A stretch of DNA of 34,810 bases from an archaeon (GTDB taxonomy: Archaea > Micrarchaeota > Micrarchaeia > Anstonellales > Anstonellaceae), in assembly GCA_020056305.1 (NCBI GenBank), contig JAGVIA010000045.1, positions 1-34,810 on the forward strand. The letters are read 5' to 3'. Made by a program: the position numbers and the translations under genes. The notes under the pieces were generated by a model. That model did no database searches, was not told the origin of the DNA, and saw only the letters and a program-made list of their open reading frames with translations. Below, in pieces: positions 1 to 7,430 of this stretch; within the stretch, counting starts at the first letter, position 1; each line of letters opens with the position of its first letter.

Positions 1-16
1 AAGCCCCCGACGAGAT
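1..16. repeat. 16-bp copy of the tRNA-Thr 3' end
   Basis: Bases 1-16 (aagcccccgacgagat) are identical to 88-103, which is the 3' end of the minus-strand tRNA-Thr gene (acceptor strand plus part of the T arm) and one following base. A direct repeat of a tRNA 3' end is the usual footprint of site-specific integration (attL/attR-like). However, only 71 bp of hairpin DNA lies between the copies and no integrase is seen, so it may instead be a local duplication. The window edge hides what lies to the left. Confidence 0.6.
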
Positions 17-19
17 GGA

Positions 20-97
20 GCGATGCACAGCATCGCGACAGATTTTGCCGCGCAAGCGGCAAAACGGCGGGGGCTGGAGCGAAGCGGAAGCCCCCGA
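20..97. repeat. cluster of three perfect hairpins downstream of tRNA-Thr
   Basis: Three inverted repeats follow the tRNA-Thr gene in its own (minus) direction. 20-26/30-36 is a 7-bp stem with a 3-nt loop. 43-51/56-64 is a 9-bp stem with loop GCAA. 69-75/89-95 is a 7-bp stem in which gggggct on one side pairs with the agccccc that belongs to the tRNA acceptor strand. The last stem would compete with the tRNA acceptor stem in an unprocessed transcript. The role is unknown: processing signal, terminator or recombination relic are all possible. Confidence 0.6.
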
Positions 98-160
98 CGA
101 GATTTGAACTCGTGGCCTCCTGTTTACGAGACAGGCGCTCTACCGCTGAGCTACAGGGGC
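89..160 (-). tRNA. tRNA-Thr (anticodon CGT)
   Basis: Read on the minus strand the sequence folds as a complete class I tRNA. Acceptor GCCCCTG pairs with CGGGGGC (one T-G pair), the D stem is GCTC/GAGC, the anticodon stem is CCTGT/ACAGG with 7-nt loop CTCGTAA, and the T arm is ACGAG-TTCAAAT-CTCGT. Loop positions 34-36 read CGT, which decodes ACG (Thr). The discriminator base is T, as is common for archaeal tRNA-Thr, and CCA is not encoded. There is no intron. The 3' end is repeated at 1-16. Confidence 0.95.
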
Positions 161-308
161 GAGTGAGGATATTCTTCATTTCTGAAATAAAAGCGCCGAG
201 GATTGAATTTTTCGACTTCGTCGAAAAATGCTCGCAAAGTTTGCCAACTTTGCGATGGGATTTTTGCGCATTAGCACAAAATATCCGAGCGCGTTTTTGG
301 AACAAAAA
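161..308. repeat. hairpin array with partial copies of the tRNA-Ser 3' end
   Basis: This spacer between the two tRNA genes has no credible gene. It holds perfect stems at 207-216/220-229 (10 bp, 3-nt loop), 233-241/246-254 (9 bp, 4-nt loop) and 291-298/304-311 (8 bp, 5-nt loop); the last runs into the tRNA-Ser 3' end. Two blocks of the tRNA-Ser 3' end are copied here: cgccgaggat at 194-203 (as at 309-318) and gatgggattttt at 254-265 (as at 316-327). The arrangement parallels the one beside tRNA-Thr. Confidence 0.6.
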
Positions 309-325
309 CGCCGAGGATGGGATTT

Positions 326-453
326 TTAGGTAGACCGTTCTGTTGGAAAATAATTTTGGAGCGAAAAAACCAGCTCCGAAGAGCGGATATTTTTCGCGCA
401 AACCTCTTTCTTTTCCCCAGGGGCTTTTCTTTGCGGAGCAAAGAAAAGGGCCT
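326..453 (-). other. T-loop intron of tRNA-Ser (about 128 nt)
   Basis: The T-stem halves ATGGG (461-457) and CCCAT (321-317) pair perfectly, and the T-loop consensus TTCAAAT is restored only when about 128 nt after C56 is removed. The exact junction can slide by one A (453/326 or 452/325). The insertion contains an 11-bp perfect hairpin at 424-434/438-448. Flanking GGCC and GGTC segments could form the short central helix of a bulge-helix-bulge motif, but I did not fold it fully. Introns at this non-canonical position are known mainly from Thermoproteales-type archaea. Confidence 0.7.
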
Positions 454-483
454 GAACCCATAAACCACGGAGTGGAACCAGAT

Positions 484-506
484 ATCTTCTTGGGGTCTCC
501 CCCGAT
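484..506 (-). other. anticodon-loop intron of tRNA-Ser (about 23 nt)
   Basis: Anticodon stem halves CCAGA (517-513) and TCTGG (482-478) flank CTCGAG, then about 23 nt, then A. Excision at the canonical archaeal 37/38 position removes 506-484, which contains the hairpin GGGG-GAGA-CCCC, and restores the 7-nt loop CTCGAGA. Because ATC/AT bases are repeated at both ends the junction is ambiguous by a few nucleotides. A strict bulge-helix-bulge was not obvious by eye; a relaxed one is possible. Confidence 0.7.
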
Positions 507-607
507 CTCGAGTCTGGCGCGTTACCGGATTCCGCCACCTCGGCAGCATGTTATGGATAATTGCGCTTTTTAACGTTTGGCGGAGAACGCTTTTGCGGTG
601 CATTCGA

Positions 608-1282
608 ATGAAACCGATAATCGCGCTCAATTTGAAAGTGTACAAGGAATCGCTTGGCGAGCGGGGGCTGAAATTGTGCAGGATTGCGTCCGAAGTGTCG
701 CTTCTTACTGGAGTGCGCATCATTGTCGCACCGCAGGCGGTGGACCTGGTTGCCGCATCGAAATTCCACGAGGACGTTTATGCGCAGCATGTGGATGGGA
801 ACGAGGCTGGCGCATTCACCGGCACTATTACGCCGGAGGCGCTAGTTGCCGCAGGGTGCAAGGGCTCGCTGATAAATCATTCCGAGCATCGCATTCCTTT
901 TGAGAAAATTGCAGCGGCACTCCTGAGAATGAACAAGCTGAAATTGGAGGGCATGCTTTGCACAACGGATGCGAGGGAAAGCGCGGATTATGCAAAGAGG
1001 CTTGGGAAGAATTTGCCGGCGTTTATTTCTGTCGAGCCGCCGGAACTGATTGGAAGCGGCATCTCTGTTTCAAATGCAAAGCCCGAAGTGGTCGTGGACA
1101 CGGTGAAAATGGTGAAAGACGTTGCAAACATTCCGGTGCTCTGCGGCGCTGGCGTGAGCAATGCGGCAGATGTGAAAAAAGCGATTGAGCTTGGGGCGGA
1201 CGGCGTGTTGCTGGCATCCGCATACGTGAAGGCGAAAGACCCGAAAAAACTTCTTAGTGAGATGGCATCAATTCTGGCCTGA
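608..1282 (+). CDS. tpiA: triosephosphate isomerase, archaeal type
   Basis: Cytoplasmic glycolysis/gluconeogenesis enzyme interconverting dihydroxyacetone phosphate and glyceraldehyde 3-phosphate. The 224-aa product is short, like archaeal tetrameric TPIs rather than about 250-aa bacterial ones. Visible signatures are the N-terminal LNLKVY (substrate Asn and Lys), the electrophile His in NHSEHR (about residue 95), the catalytic Glu in SVEPPELIGSG (about 143), and the phosphate-binding GAGVSN and GVLLASA near the end. The start was placed at the MKPIIALN methionine because upstream codons (from 548) encode no family sequence and reach into the tRNA-Ser promoter region. It is divergent from tRNA-Ser. 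Confidence 0.95.
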   Translation: MKPIIALNLKVYKESLGERGLKLCRIASEVSLLTGVRIIVAPQAVDLVAASKFHEDVYAQHVDGNEAGAFTGTITPEALVAAGCKGSLINHSEHRIPFEKIAAALLRMNKLKLEGMLCTTDARESADYAKRLGKNLPAFISVEPPELIGSGISVSNAKPEVVVDTVKMVKDVANIPVLCGAGVSNAADVKKAIELGADGVLLASAYVKAKDPKKLLSEMASILA

Positions 1283-1290
1283 AGCGCCGC

Positions 1291-1425
1291 ATGGACGGGC
1301 ATTTGCTTCAGGAAATCGGCACGCGATTGCTTCCCCGTGCTTATTCAAGCGTGCGCCCCAGAATTGATGCAAGAAGCATTAGAATAAGCAAAAACTACGG
1401 CAGGAAGCGAACAGGGCGGGCATAG
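1291..1425 (+). CDS. possible 44-aa basic protein
   Basis: An ATG eight bases after the tpiA stop opens a 44-codon frame ending TAG at 1423-1425. The product is rich in Arg (about nine) and Lys, with no cysteine, and ends in GRKRTGRA. It fills most of the gap between tpiA and the next promoter and could be co-transcribed with tpiA. There is no clear ribosome-binding site and I recognise no family, so it may be a chance ORF. Confidence 0.3.
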   Translation: MDGHLLQEIGTRLLPRAYSSVRPRIDARSIRISKNYGRKRTGRA

Positions 1426-1426
1426 G

Positions 1427-1433
1427 TATTTAA
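1427..1433 (+). promoter_or_regulatory. TATA box of the 107-aa gene
   Basis: tatttaa lies about 50 nt before the ATG at 1483, predicting a 5' leader of roughly 25 nt. The leader contains ggggag just before the start codon, a plausible weak ribosome-binding site. Confidence 0.45.
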
Positions 1434-1482
1434 GGAGCGTTTTTTCATCTGCCATTGTTGAATTTTTTGCGGGGAGTTTGGC

Positions 1483-1806
1483 ATGGGCGGAATAAATCTT
1501 GAGAAGCCAACACCAGCCATTATTTTTGGTGATTTAGATAAGAGCAAAGGCTGGATGGAAAGGCTCGTTGACTGGCTAGGCACCAAGAGAGGGCAGGACG
1601 AAGTTTCAGGGATGAACTCCCGCGACCTGATGGACCCTCGGAAAATAAATCCTGTTGCGACAATGGCAGCCAGCATTGCCACTTTCTACTCGCAGATGCT
1701 CGGCGGGAGCGGGAAGAATGAAAAGCCGATTGTGCAGGACATTGAGGTTGAGAGAAAGAAAGGATTTGCAGGCAAAAGAGTGCTGGATGAGCAGTCGGCA
1801 AACTAA
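1483..1806 (+). CDS. hypothetical 107-aa soluble protein
   Basis: I do not recognise this protein. It has no signal peptide or membrane segment. The N-terminal part is mixed (EKPTPAIIFGDLDKS), followed by a Trp-containing amphipathic stretch (WMERLVDWLG) and a charged C-terminus rich in Lys and Glu. A TATA box at 1427 supports expression. The gene ends three bases before the convergent end of the six-gene membrane operon. That position does not show a functional link, although it could act with that system. Confidence 0.6.
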   Translation: MGGINLEKPTPAIIFGDLDKSKGWMERLVDWLGTKRGQDEVSGMNSRDLMDPRKINPVATMAASIATFYSQMLGGSGKNEKPIVQDIEVERKKGFAGKRVLDEQSAN

Positions 1807-1808
1807 TT

Positions 1809-2891
1809 TCATATCAGTTTTATCAGCCCGCGCCCCACTTCGGCAAGGTCTGCGCCGAATAGCGCGCCGGTCTGGCGCACAAATGTGAGAGTCACGGTGA
1901 GCGCGACAAGCGGGAATATCAGCGCCTGCAAAAGAAGAACTGGAATGAGCGTCGTTACCCTGTCAAGGAACAGGCTGATGTCATTTTCGGATGACTGGTA
2001 TTTGTAGCGCATTACAGCAACGTCAGAGGGGTTTGAGAAGGAAGGCGCCTGGTTGGGGTCCGAGGGGTTTGTGCTGGACGGGGGCCGGCTAGTGTCCTCC
2101 CATGGTGCGAGGTTTGCCATTACTTCCTGCCCGGCATTAGCGCACCACGCAGTCACGTGCGGAAGGGACGCCATCATCAGAAGGTAGGAGAATGGGAAAA
2201 CGAACGCAAAGCCTAGTGCGAATGCAGTGATGAAACCGCCAACGCCGCGCGTTAGGGGGAATGCGCGGAAGAGAAGCCCGATTGGCAGGAATATTGAGAG
2301 CATGGTGACATCAATCAGGCTCAGGAAGCGGTACTGGATGAAATTGAACATTATGGAATACACCATGTTGCCTCCGATAAGCTGCCAGAACGTGACCGGC
2401 CCGCCAAGATAGCCGCCGCTAAGGGGCTCAACGCCAATTATGTCTGTAGAAATGCTCTTTGCAAACTCATGGTAGAGGTTGATTGTCGCAATCGTCCAGA
2501 ACACGCGCTTTTGGCATGTTATGACTTCCGCAATGTATGCCTTCCCGATGAAAATAGGGTTGCAGATGTCAACTGCGTTGGGGGGCGGGGTGGGGTCGGC
2601 GCATGCTAGTATATCCGGGTTGGTGATGTAGGGGCCCATGGAAATCATCCACATGTCAGATGTTGCAATCATAAGGCTGGAGAGGAAGGCGTGCTGGAAC
2701 CCTATTGCAAAAAATGCGATGAGGAAGGTGACTCCGACCTGCAGGTACTCGCCCTTTGCCCACATCATGAGGTTCTGGATGTCAAACGCCTTGGAGAGCA
2801 TGTAAAGCAAAGTCGTGACAAAGAAGGAAAGCATGGCTATCATTATCACGAAAGCCTCCCATGAGGGGAATATTGCAAATGCGGCCATCAT
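1809..2891 (-). CDS. polytopic membrane protein, paralogue 1 (VirB6/TrbL-like?)
   Basis: A 360-aa integral membrane protein, last gene of the six-gene operon; its ATG overlaps the previous stop as ATGA (4 nt). An N-terminal TM is followed by the family motif MMWAKGEYLQ (residues 42-51), a second TM, then an external-looking loop with Cys97, Cys110 and Cys126. The signature LPIGLLFRAFPLTRGVGGF (202-220) sits between hydrophobic segments, preceded by a FIQ triplet. A Pro/Ser/Asn-rich loop (about 265-300) precedes the final TM, and the tail ends GLIKLI. All six proteins share this order, which shows common ancestry. The VirB6/TrbL comparison is inference from topology, not a recognised domain hit. 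Confidence 0.85.
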   Translation of the reverse strand: MMAAFAIFPSWEAFVIMIAMLSFFVTTLLYMLSKAFDIQNLMMWAKGEYLQVGVTFLIAFFAIGFQHAFLSSLMIATSDMWMISMGPYITNPDILACADPTPPPNAVDICNPIFIGKAYIAEVITCQKRVFWTIATINLYHEFAKSISTDIIGVEPLSGGYLGGPVTFWQLIGGNMVYSIMFNFIQYRFLSLIDVTMLSIFLPIGLLFRAFPLTRGVGGFITAFALGFAFVFPFSYLLMMASLPHVTAWCANAGQEVMANLAPWEDTSRPPSSTNPSDPNQAPSFSNPSDVAVMRYKYQSSENDISLFLDRVTTLIPVLLLQALIFPLVALTVTLTFVRQTGALFGADLAEVGRGLIKLI

Positions 2892-3955
2892 ATCAGCCTT
2901 GTAAGGTTTGTAACGTCAATCTCCTCGCCAAACAGCCGGGACATCCCGCGCGTCATTTCTATGAGCACAATGAAGTTGAGCGCAGGGAGCGCCACTGCGG
3001 CAATGAAGTATATCACGACAAAAAACATCATATGGAGTATGGTGTTCATCATAAAATCGCTAAAGCCCACGAAAATCGCGTGCCCTGCCTGGATGGGAAG
3101 CACAAAGAGGGTGTGGAATATGCCCTCCAGAAGCGACTGCGAGCCTGTTGGGGGGTTGCCCGAAGTTACGTAGGTGCCCAAAGGCTGCTCCATTTTCAGG
3201 AACGGATCGAACATTATCATGTCGTTGAACACCAGGAAAATTGGGTAGAAGAGCAGCATGCTTATTGAAAAGCCGATGAGGCCGCCGCCAAACTGGCGGG
3301 TGGGCGTGATTGCCCGGAGAAGGATGCCAAGGGGCAGGAGGAAGTTTAGTATTGCAAGCAGGAGATATTCCACCATGACGCGCTGGATTAGCGTGATTAG
3401 GAATGAGATGACAAAGCCGCTCATGGCAAAGAACATCAGGTTTGATATTTGTGAGAATCCCTCCATGGCAACAGTGGTGGTGCCGATGCCAAGGGGCCGC
3501 ATTTCCCACACCACTTTTGTGCCAAGCCCTATCCAGAAATTCACCTTGACAAGCGCGATGAATACGACTTTGCCGAAATTGGTCACCTTCCAAAGATAAT
3601 CATCTGCGATTGCATATGCGGAGGGCGCGTGCGTGGAGTCGGGCACTGCCTGGTAATCCGGATTATTTGCGTAGCGCGGTGAGAATATTGTCATGTCAAA
3701 GCTGCACATGCCCCAGACCACGGTAATTACCGCAAGCATAAGCACGGTTATGTTTGCCATCTGCAATACCTCGTGCCGCGACCATGCGATCAGCTTCGCA
3801 TTGCGCAGGAACGAGGCGAACATGTACACTATTGCAAGTGCAAGCGAGCTTATCAGGATGGCAAGGAAAACAAGGCCGCGCCAGTCGCTGCCCAGTATTG
3901 TGCCAAATCCCAAAAGCGGGCTTCCGCCCGAACAGATTGCGTCCACGTATGGCAT
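2888..3955 (-). CDS. polytopic membrane protein, paralogue 2
   Basis: A 355-aa protein of the same family. I chose the ATG at 3955, four bases after the upstream TGA, over an ATG at 3976 that would overlap the previous gene by 17 nt and add only seven residues. TM segments at about 27-50 and 68-83 flank the motif LIAWSRHEVLQ (55-65). The core signature LPLGILLRAITPTRQFGGG (207-225) and the tail LFGEEIDVTNLTRLI are close to those of paralogues 1 and 4. Loop residues 85-125 are hydrophilic and probably face outwards. The next gene starts at the ATGA overlap. Confidence 0.85.
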   Translation of the reverse strand: MPYVDAICSGGSPLLGFGTILGSDWRGLVFLAILISSLALAIVYMFASFLRNAKLIAWSRHEVLQMANITVLMLAVITVVWGMCSFDMTIFSPRYANNPDYQAVPDSTHAPSAYAIADDYLWKVTNFGKVVFIALVKVNFWIGLGTKVVWEMRPLGIGTTTVAMEGFSQISNLMFFAMSGFVISFLITLIQRVMVEYLLLAILNFLLPLGILLRAITPTRQFGGGLIGFSISMLLFYPIFLVFNDMIMFDPFLKMEQPLGTYVTSGNPPTGSQSLLEGIFHTLFVLPIQAGHAIFVGFSDFMMNTILHMMFFVVIYFIAAVALPALNFIVLIEMTRGMSRLFGEEIDVTNLTRLI

Positions 3956-3959
3956 AATA

Positions 3960-5153
3960 TCACAGGAGTTTCTCAATTGCGCTCAGGTCTATTTCCGTGC
4001 CGAGGTATTTTGCAACCTCGCGGCTGAATGTAAGGGTCAGGAATATGTTGAAAATGGGCAGGATGATGCTTATCACCACGACAAAATAGGCAACGACGCT
4101 CATTGCAGCAAACACCGAGCCTGCCGCAAGGGGCAGGAGAGAGGATGCTAAGGCTGACGCGCCAAAATATTTGAGCAGCAAAAAGACAAAGCCGATGCCC
4201 ATCATGTTCTGCGGCTGCCCGACCATGTCATACAGGCCCTTTAGCTGCAATCTAAGCCCGGTGTTCCAGGAGCAGTCCCTTGAGGTCCCGCACAGGTTTG
4301 CGCTGGGGGTGAAGCTGAAGACACTACGGGGATTTAGTTCGTTTGCTAAGTCCATCTCCGTTGGCGGGCCAAAGTGCGTCGAGATGACATATGCGCTTAG
4401 GTTGAGCATGAGGGGGTAGATGAAAAAGAAGCCCATTGCAAGGCCGATAAGCGCATCGCCTGCGCCTTTCGTAAACCCATAGCAGCGCAGGAAAAGCCCT
4501 GCCGGGAACATGAGCACAAAGAGCGTGTTTTTGAAAAAGCAGAGCAAAAATTGGTGGGTGTACCACTCGGCAACGGATGCTATCATGACGTTTAGCAGCA
4601 GCCCGAGCGCATCGAATATTGGGCGGAACACTGCGGAGAGCTGGAATGAGAAGCCGATGATGCCTGCGGGGCGCAGGAAGACGGATTGGTTGCCGATAAG
4701 CGAAACGCCTGCGGTGACGCCGGTCATCATCATGAAATCGCGCGTCATTGTCAGCTGGATGATGCGCGAATAGCGCTGGGCAGTATCAATGTTGTTATAT
4801 CCAGCCAGCTCAAGCCCTGCTGTTGCCGCCATGAACAAAAAGAGGATGAGCATTGAGACTATGAGGCTGTAGAGAAACTCCTTTGTCCAGGATGTGACCT
4901 GCGGCCAGTTGAAAAAGCCGCCGAAAATGTATGCGAATGAAACGAATGCGAAATTCATTAGGAGCGCGATTATTGAAAGCGCAATCCAGCCGTCCTTGTC
5001 AATGCCAAAAATGTTTCCCGTGCAGTAGGTGGTCGGGTCTACCGCTGTTTGCAGAATGCGGTTGGAGCCTGAAAGGAATGCGTAGGCGGTTGGCAGGGCG
5101 CATGCTAGCAGAAGAATGGCACAGAGCGCCGGCCGGATTTTCCATTCCATCAT
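3960..5153 (-). CDS. polytopic membrane protein, paralogue 3, with signal peptide
   Basis: A 397-aa protein beginning with a cleavable-looking signal sequence (residues 5-26, ending ALPTAYA). It then has TM segments about 56-80 and 95-112 around QVTSWTKEFLYS (85-96). The signature FPAGLFLRCYGFTKGAG (216-232) has Lys in place of the usual Arg after Thr. An external-type loop (about 255-305) holds two cysteines in LCGTSRDC, and two long C-terminal TM segments end in LGTEIDLSAIEKLL. Its ATG overlaps the upstream stop by 4 nt, so translation is probably coupled. Confidence 0.85.
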   Translation of the reverse strand: MMEWKIRPALCAILLLACALPTAYAFLSGSNRILQTAVDPTTYCTGNIFGIDKDGWIALSIIALLMNFAFVSFAYIFGGFFNWPQVTSWTKEFLYSLIVSMLILFLFMAATAGLELAGYNNIDTAQRYSRIIQLTMTRDFMMMTGVTAGVSLIGNQSVFLRPAGIIGFSFQLSAVFRPIFDALGLLLNVMIASVAEWYTHQFLLCFFKNTLFVLMFPAGLFLRCYGFTKGAGDALIGLAMGFFFIYPLMLNLSAYVISTHFGPPTEMDLANELNPRSVFSFTPSANLCGTSRDCSWNTGLRLQLKGLYDMVGQPQNMMGIGFVFLLLKYFGASALASSLLPLAAGSVFAAMSVVAYFVVVISIILPIFNIFLTLTFSREVAKYLGTEIDLSAIEKLL

Positions 5154-6415
5154 ATCAGCCTCGTAAGCCCCGCAATCTCAACATCACCGCCAAGAAGCGG
5201 CGAGAATGCTTTTATGCCTGCAAGGGTGGTCATGAGCGCAAAGAACGGCAACACCACGGAGAATATGAAAATCTTTGCGGTGTTGTCGGCAACGCCGTTT
5301 TCGCCGAACATCGAGTCGCTTTCAGAGCCTTCAAACGGGCTTGACCAGAAGCGCAGAAGCATCGTGGTCCAGCTGCGCGAGAGCGCCTGCGAGCCGCGCT
5401 GCCCGACATTGCCAAGCAGGCTGAAAAAATCAGCAAGCTCTGCCTCGCTAGGCGGGGTTGCGGGGGCGCAGAGGTTTGTGCCAAGCGTCCTTGGCGGGCT
5501 GCTTGGGTCAAGATACCCTCCAGGGCCGCGGAGCTGGGGCATTGGGGTTGCAGTTGGCAGCGTGTCAGTCACAGGGTTCACCTGGCCATCAGGATTGAAC
5601 TCATTTGACATGAGGGCGGTCGTGGTGCTGCTCCATCCGGTCGTCATTGTGAATAGGATTGCGCCAGAGAGCGCGTAGAAGAGCGGGAATGCGATGTAAA
5701 AGCCCAGCGAGAGGGCAATGAGCAGCCCGCCAAGCTTGCGCGTGTATGAGGGGATGCGTAATATGAGCCCCATGCCAAAGAGCACCGGGAAAAAGCCGAC
5801 TGCAAAAAAGTCAATGAAGAACTGCTGGAAGCGTATGGCCACCATGTTCTTTACCATGAGGTCAAAGAGAAGCGAGTACGCGTTTGCAATCATGCTGAAG
5901 CCTGCCAAAAAGCCCACGTTTGTGTTTGGGGATTTTGTGGTGGTGAGAGATTGGTCTGCGCCGATTGTTGCCATGAGTGAAACCCAGCTGTAGGCAAAGA
6001 GCAGGCTCTGCGTCTGCGACTCGCTGGTCTTGAAGAGGATGTCAAGATAGTCAATTGCAAGGCGCACATGGCATGGCCTGCCCACCCAAGTCATTTCCGG
6101 ATGCGACAGCTGCGCGGCATTGCTCTGGGCGCAGAGCGCAGACACGTATATTTGGTAATCATGCGTGCCAAGCAAACTTATGCGCTCAAGCAGGAAATCC
6201 AGCCCGCTGGGGATTAGCGCTGCGGCGAATATGATTATGATGAGCGAGAAGAAAATCTGGAACACTTCGCGCCGCGCCCATGCCTTGAGCTTCTCATCGC
6301 CAAGGAAAGTGCCTGCGAGATATGCGGACATTATCGTGAGCGTGGCTGCGGATAGCGTGACGCCCAGCACCGGGCCCCACCAGTCCTGCCCTCCAATGAG
6401 TGGGAATTCTACCAT
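5150..6415 (-). CDS. polytopic membrane protein, paralogue 4
   Basis: A 421-aa family member, four bases after the preceding gene. The N-terminal TM (about 14-38) is followed by EKLKAWARREVFQ (41-53), TM 54-68, and a loop with Cys95 and Cys115. The signature GLILRIPSYTRKLGGLL spans 216-232. A long Pro/Ser/Thr-rich insertion (about 255-350) contains another Cys and may be surface-exposed. The final TM leads to LLGGDVEIAGLTRLI, the best match to the family C-terminal consensus. The large variable loop separates it from its siblings and may give partner specificity. Confidence 0.85.
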   Translation of the reverse strand: MVEFPLIGGQDWWGPVLGVTLSAATLTIMSAYLAGTFLGDEKLKAWARREVFQIFFSLIIIIFAAALIPSGLDFLLERISLLGTHDYQIYVSALCAQSNAAQLSHPEMTWVGRPCHVRLAIDYLDILFKTSESQTQSLLFAYSWVSLMATIGADQSLTTTKSPNTNVGFLAGFSMIANAYSLLFDLMVKNMVAIRFQQFFIDFFAVGFFPVLFGMGLILRIPSYTRKLGGLLIALSLGFYIAFPLFYALSGAILFTMTTGWSSTTTALMSNEFNPDGQVNPVTDTLPTATPMPQLRGPGGYLDPSSPPRTLGTNLCAPATPPSEAELADFFSLLGNVGQRGSQALSRSWTTMLLRFWSSPFEGSESDSMFGENGVADNTAKIFIFSVVLPFFALMTTLAGIKAFSPLLGGDVEIAGLTRLI

Positions 6416-6419
6416 TTGC

Positions 6420-7430
6420 TCACTCCAGCTTCTGGCTGAAGAATTTCAATATGCTCTTTATGAACGTGACAGTTATCACCATGGAAAGGGACGGCAGGAA
6501 AACCGCCTGGAAGATGACAAACGAGAGGCTGCGGAGCAGGAGGAACATTGATGCATTCCAATCGAAAAACGTGTTGTACGAGAGGGTATTGATGAGCTCT
6601 GTTTGCGTGCGGAGGTTCACCGGCGGCGGGTTTGGGTTTGCGGGTGTTGGGGCGGTGGCGTGCACTTCTGTGTCAAACAGCTCACCTACGTTGAAGAGCG
6701 ATGCCTGGTGTGAAATAAGATAAGTCATCACCTGCGAGTGCATCACATATGTGAATGGGAATATGATGTAGAAGCCAAGGGCGAATGCTATTAGGAACGC
6801 ACCGGCGTCGCGCGTGAAGGGGACTGCCCGCAGAAGGACCCCTACGGGAAGGACAAGGGAGAGCATGGTGCCGCGTATGAACTGGAGCCCTATCTGCTGC
6901 GCCATGAGGCTTGAGGTGAACGGGGAGAGGAATATGATCAGGAAATCATACGATTTTTCAAATGCTATGGCGCCCGGGAATATTGGAATCCTGATTCCCC
7001 ATGCGCCTGCGCCATATTTCCCATAGATGTTGCCCCAATATTGCCACTTGAGTTTAAAGAACTCGAGCTGCTGGACCAGCTGGAATGCGCCGACAAAGCC
7101 ATTCCCATCATCGTCGTCGTCATCGGAGTATATTATCTTGTTTAGGTATTCCTGCGAGATGTCAAAGGAGTTTGCGCCGGCAATCGCAACCGAGACTTCC
7201 TCCACAAAGCACGCGACTCCGAATATGGAGAGCATGATGACGGCAGAGACTCCGACCTGCCAGAGCTCGATTGTTGACAATGCCTCGTATTCCGGCTTGT
7301 GGAAGAACATTGCAGCCATGTATAGGAGCGCGATTGCGAAAATCATTACTGCTATTACTAGCCAGAAAAGGGAGGTGACCTCGGCAGGGGCGCCTGCAGG
7401 GCATGCCGCTAGCAATATTGATGGCATCAT
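6420..7430 (-). CDS. polytopic membrane protein, paralogue 5
   Basis: At 336 aa this is the shortest family member. Its ATG shares one base with the preceding TAA (TAATG). TM about 19-42; motif EYEALSTIELWQ (47-58) has lost the usual Lys/Ala-Trp; TM 59-76. An unusual run of six Asp (103-108) sits in the outer loop and could bind cations. The signature LPVGVLLRAVPFTRDAG is at 194-210. The C-terminus stops at FFSQKLE and lacks the LTRLI tail of the others, so its end may have diverged or been lost. Confidence 0.85.
   Translation of the reverse strand: MMPSILLAACPAGAPAEVTSLFWLVIAVMIFAIALLYMAAMFFHKPEYEALSTIELWQVGVSAVIMLSIFGVACFVEEVSVAIAGANSFDISQEYLNKIIYSDDDDDDGNGFVGAFQLVQQLEFFKLKWQYWGNIYGKYGAGAWGIRIPIFPGAIAFEKSYDFLIIFLSPFTSSLMAQQIGLQFIRGTMLSLVLPVGVLLRAVPFTRDAGAFLIAFALGFYIIFPFTYVMHSQVMTYLISHQASLFNVGELFDTEVHATAPTPANPNPPPVNLRTQTELINTLSYNTFFDWNASMFLLLRSLSFVIFQAVFLPSLSMVITVTFIKSILKFFSQKLE

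Larger units (their letters stand above)
309..544 (-). tRNA. tRNA-Ser (anticodon CGA) with two introns
   Basis: Reading the minus strand from 544: acceptor GCCGAGG (544-538), TG, D stem GCG/CGC, then anticodon stem CCAGA (517-513), loop starting CT and anticodon CGA (510-508). The matching TCTGG lies at 482-478, after about 23 extra bases. The class II variable arm CCAC-TCC-GTGG (475-465) and T-stem ATGGG (461-457) follow. The T-loop then starts TTC but is interrupted; its end, AAAT, with CCCAT (321-317) and acceptor CCTCGGC (316-310), resumes about 128 nt later. Removing both insertions gives an 85-nt tRNA with all stems paired and G73, the tRNA-Ser discriminator. CCA is not encoded. The pairing is seen directly; that both insertions are spliced bulge-helix-bulge introns is inferred. 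Confidence 0.85.

Noticed and set aside
112-573. Open frames crossing the two tRNA genes on both strands
   Set aside because: They run through tRNA stems and hairpin DNA, have no promoter or RBS, and encode no coherent protein.
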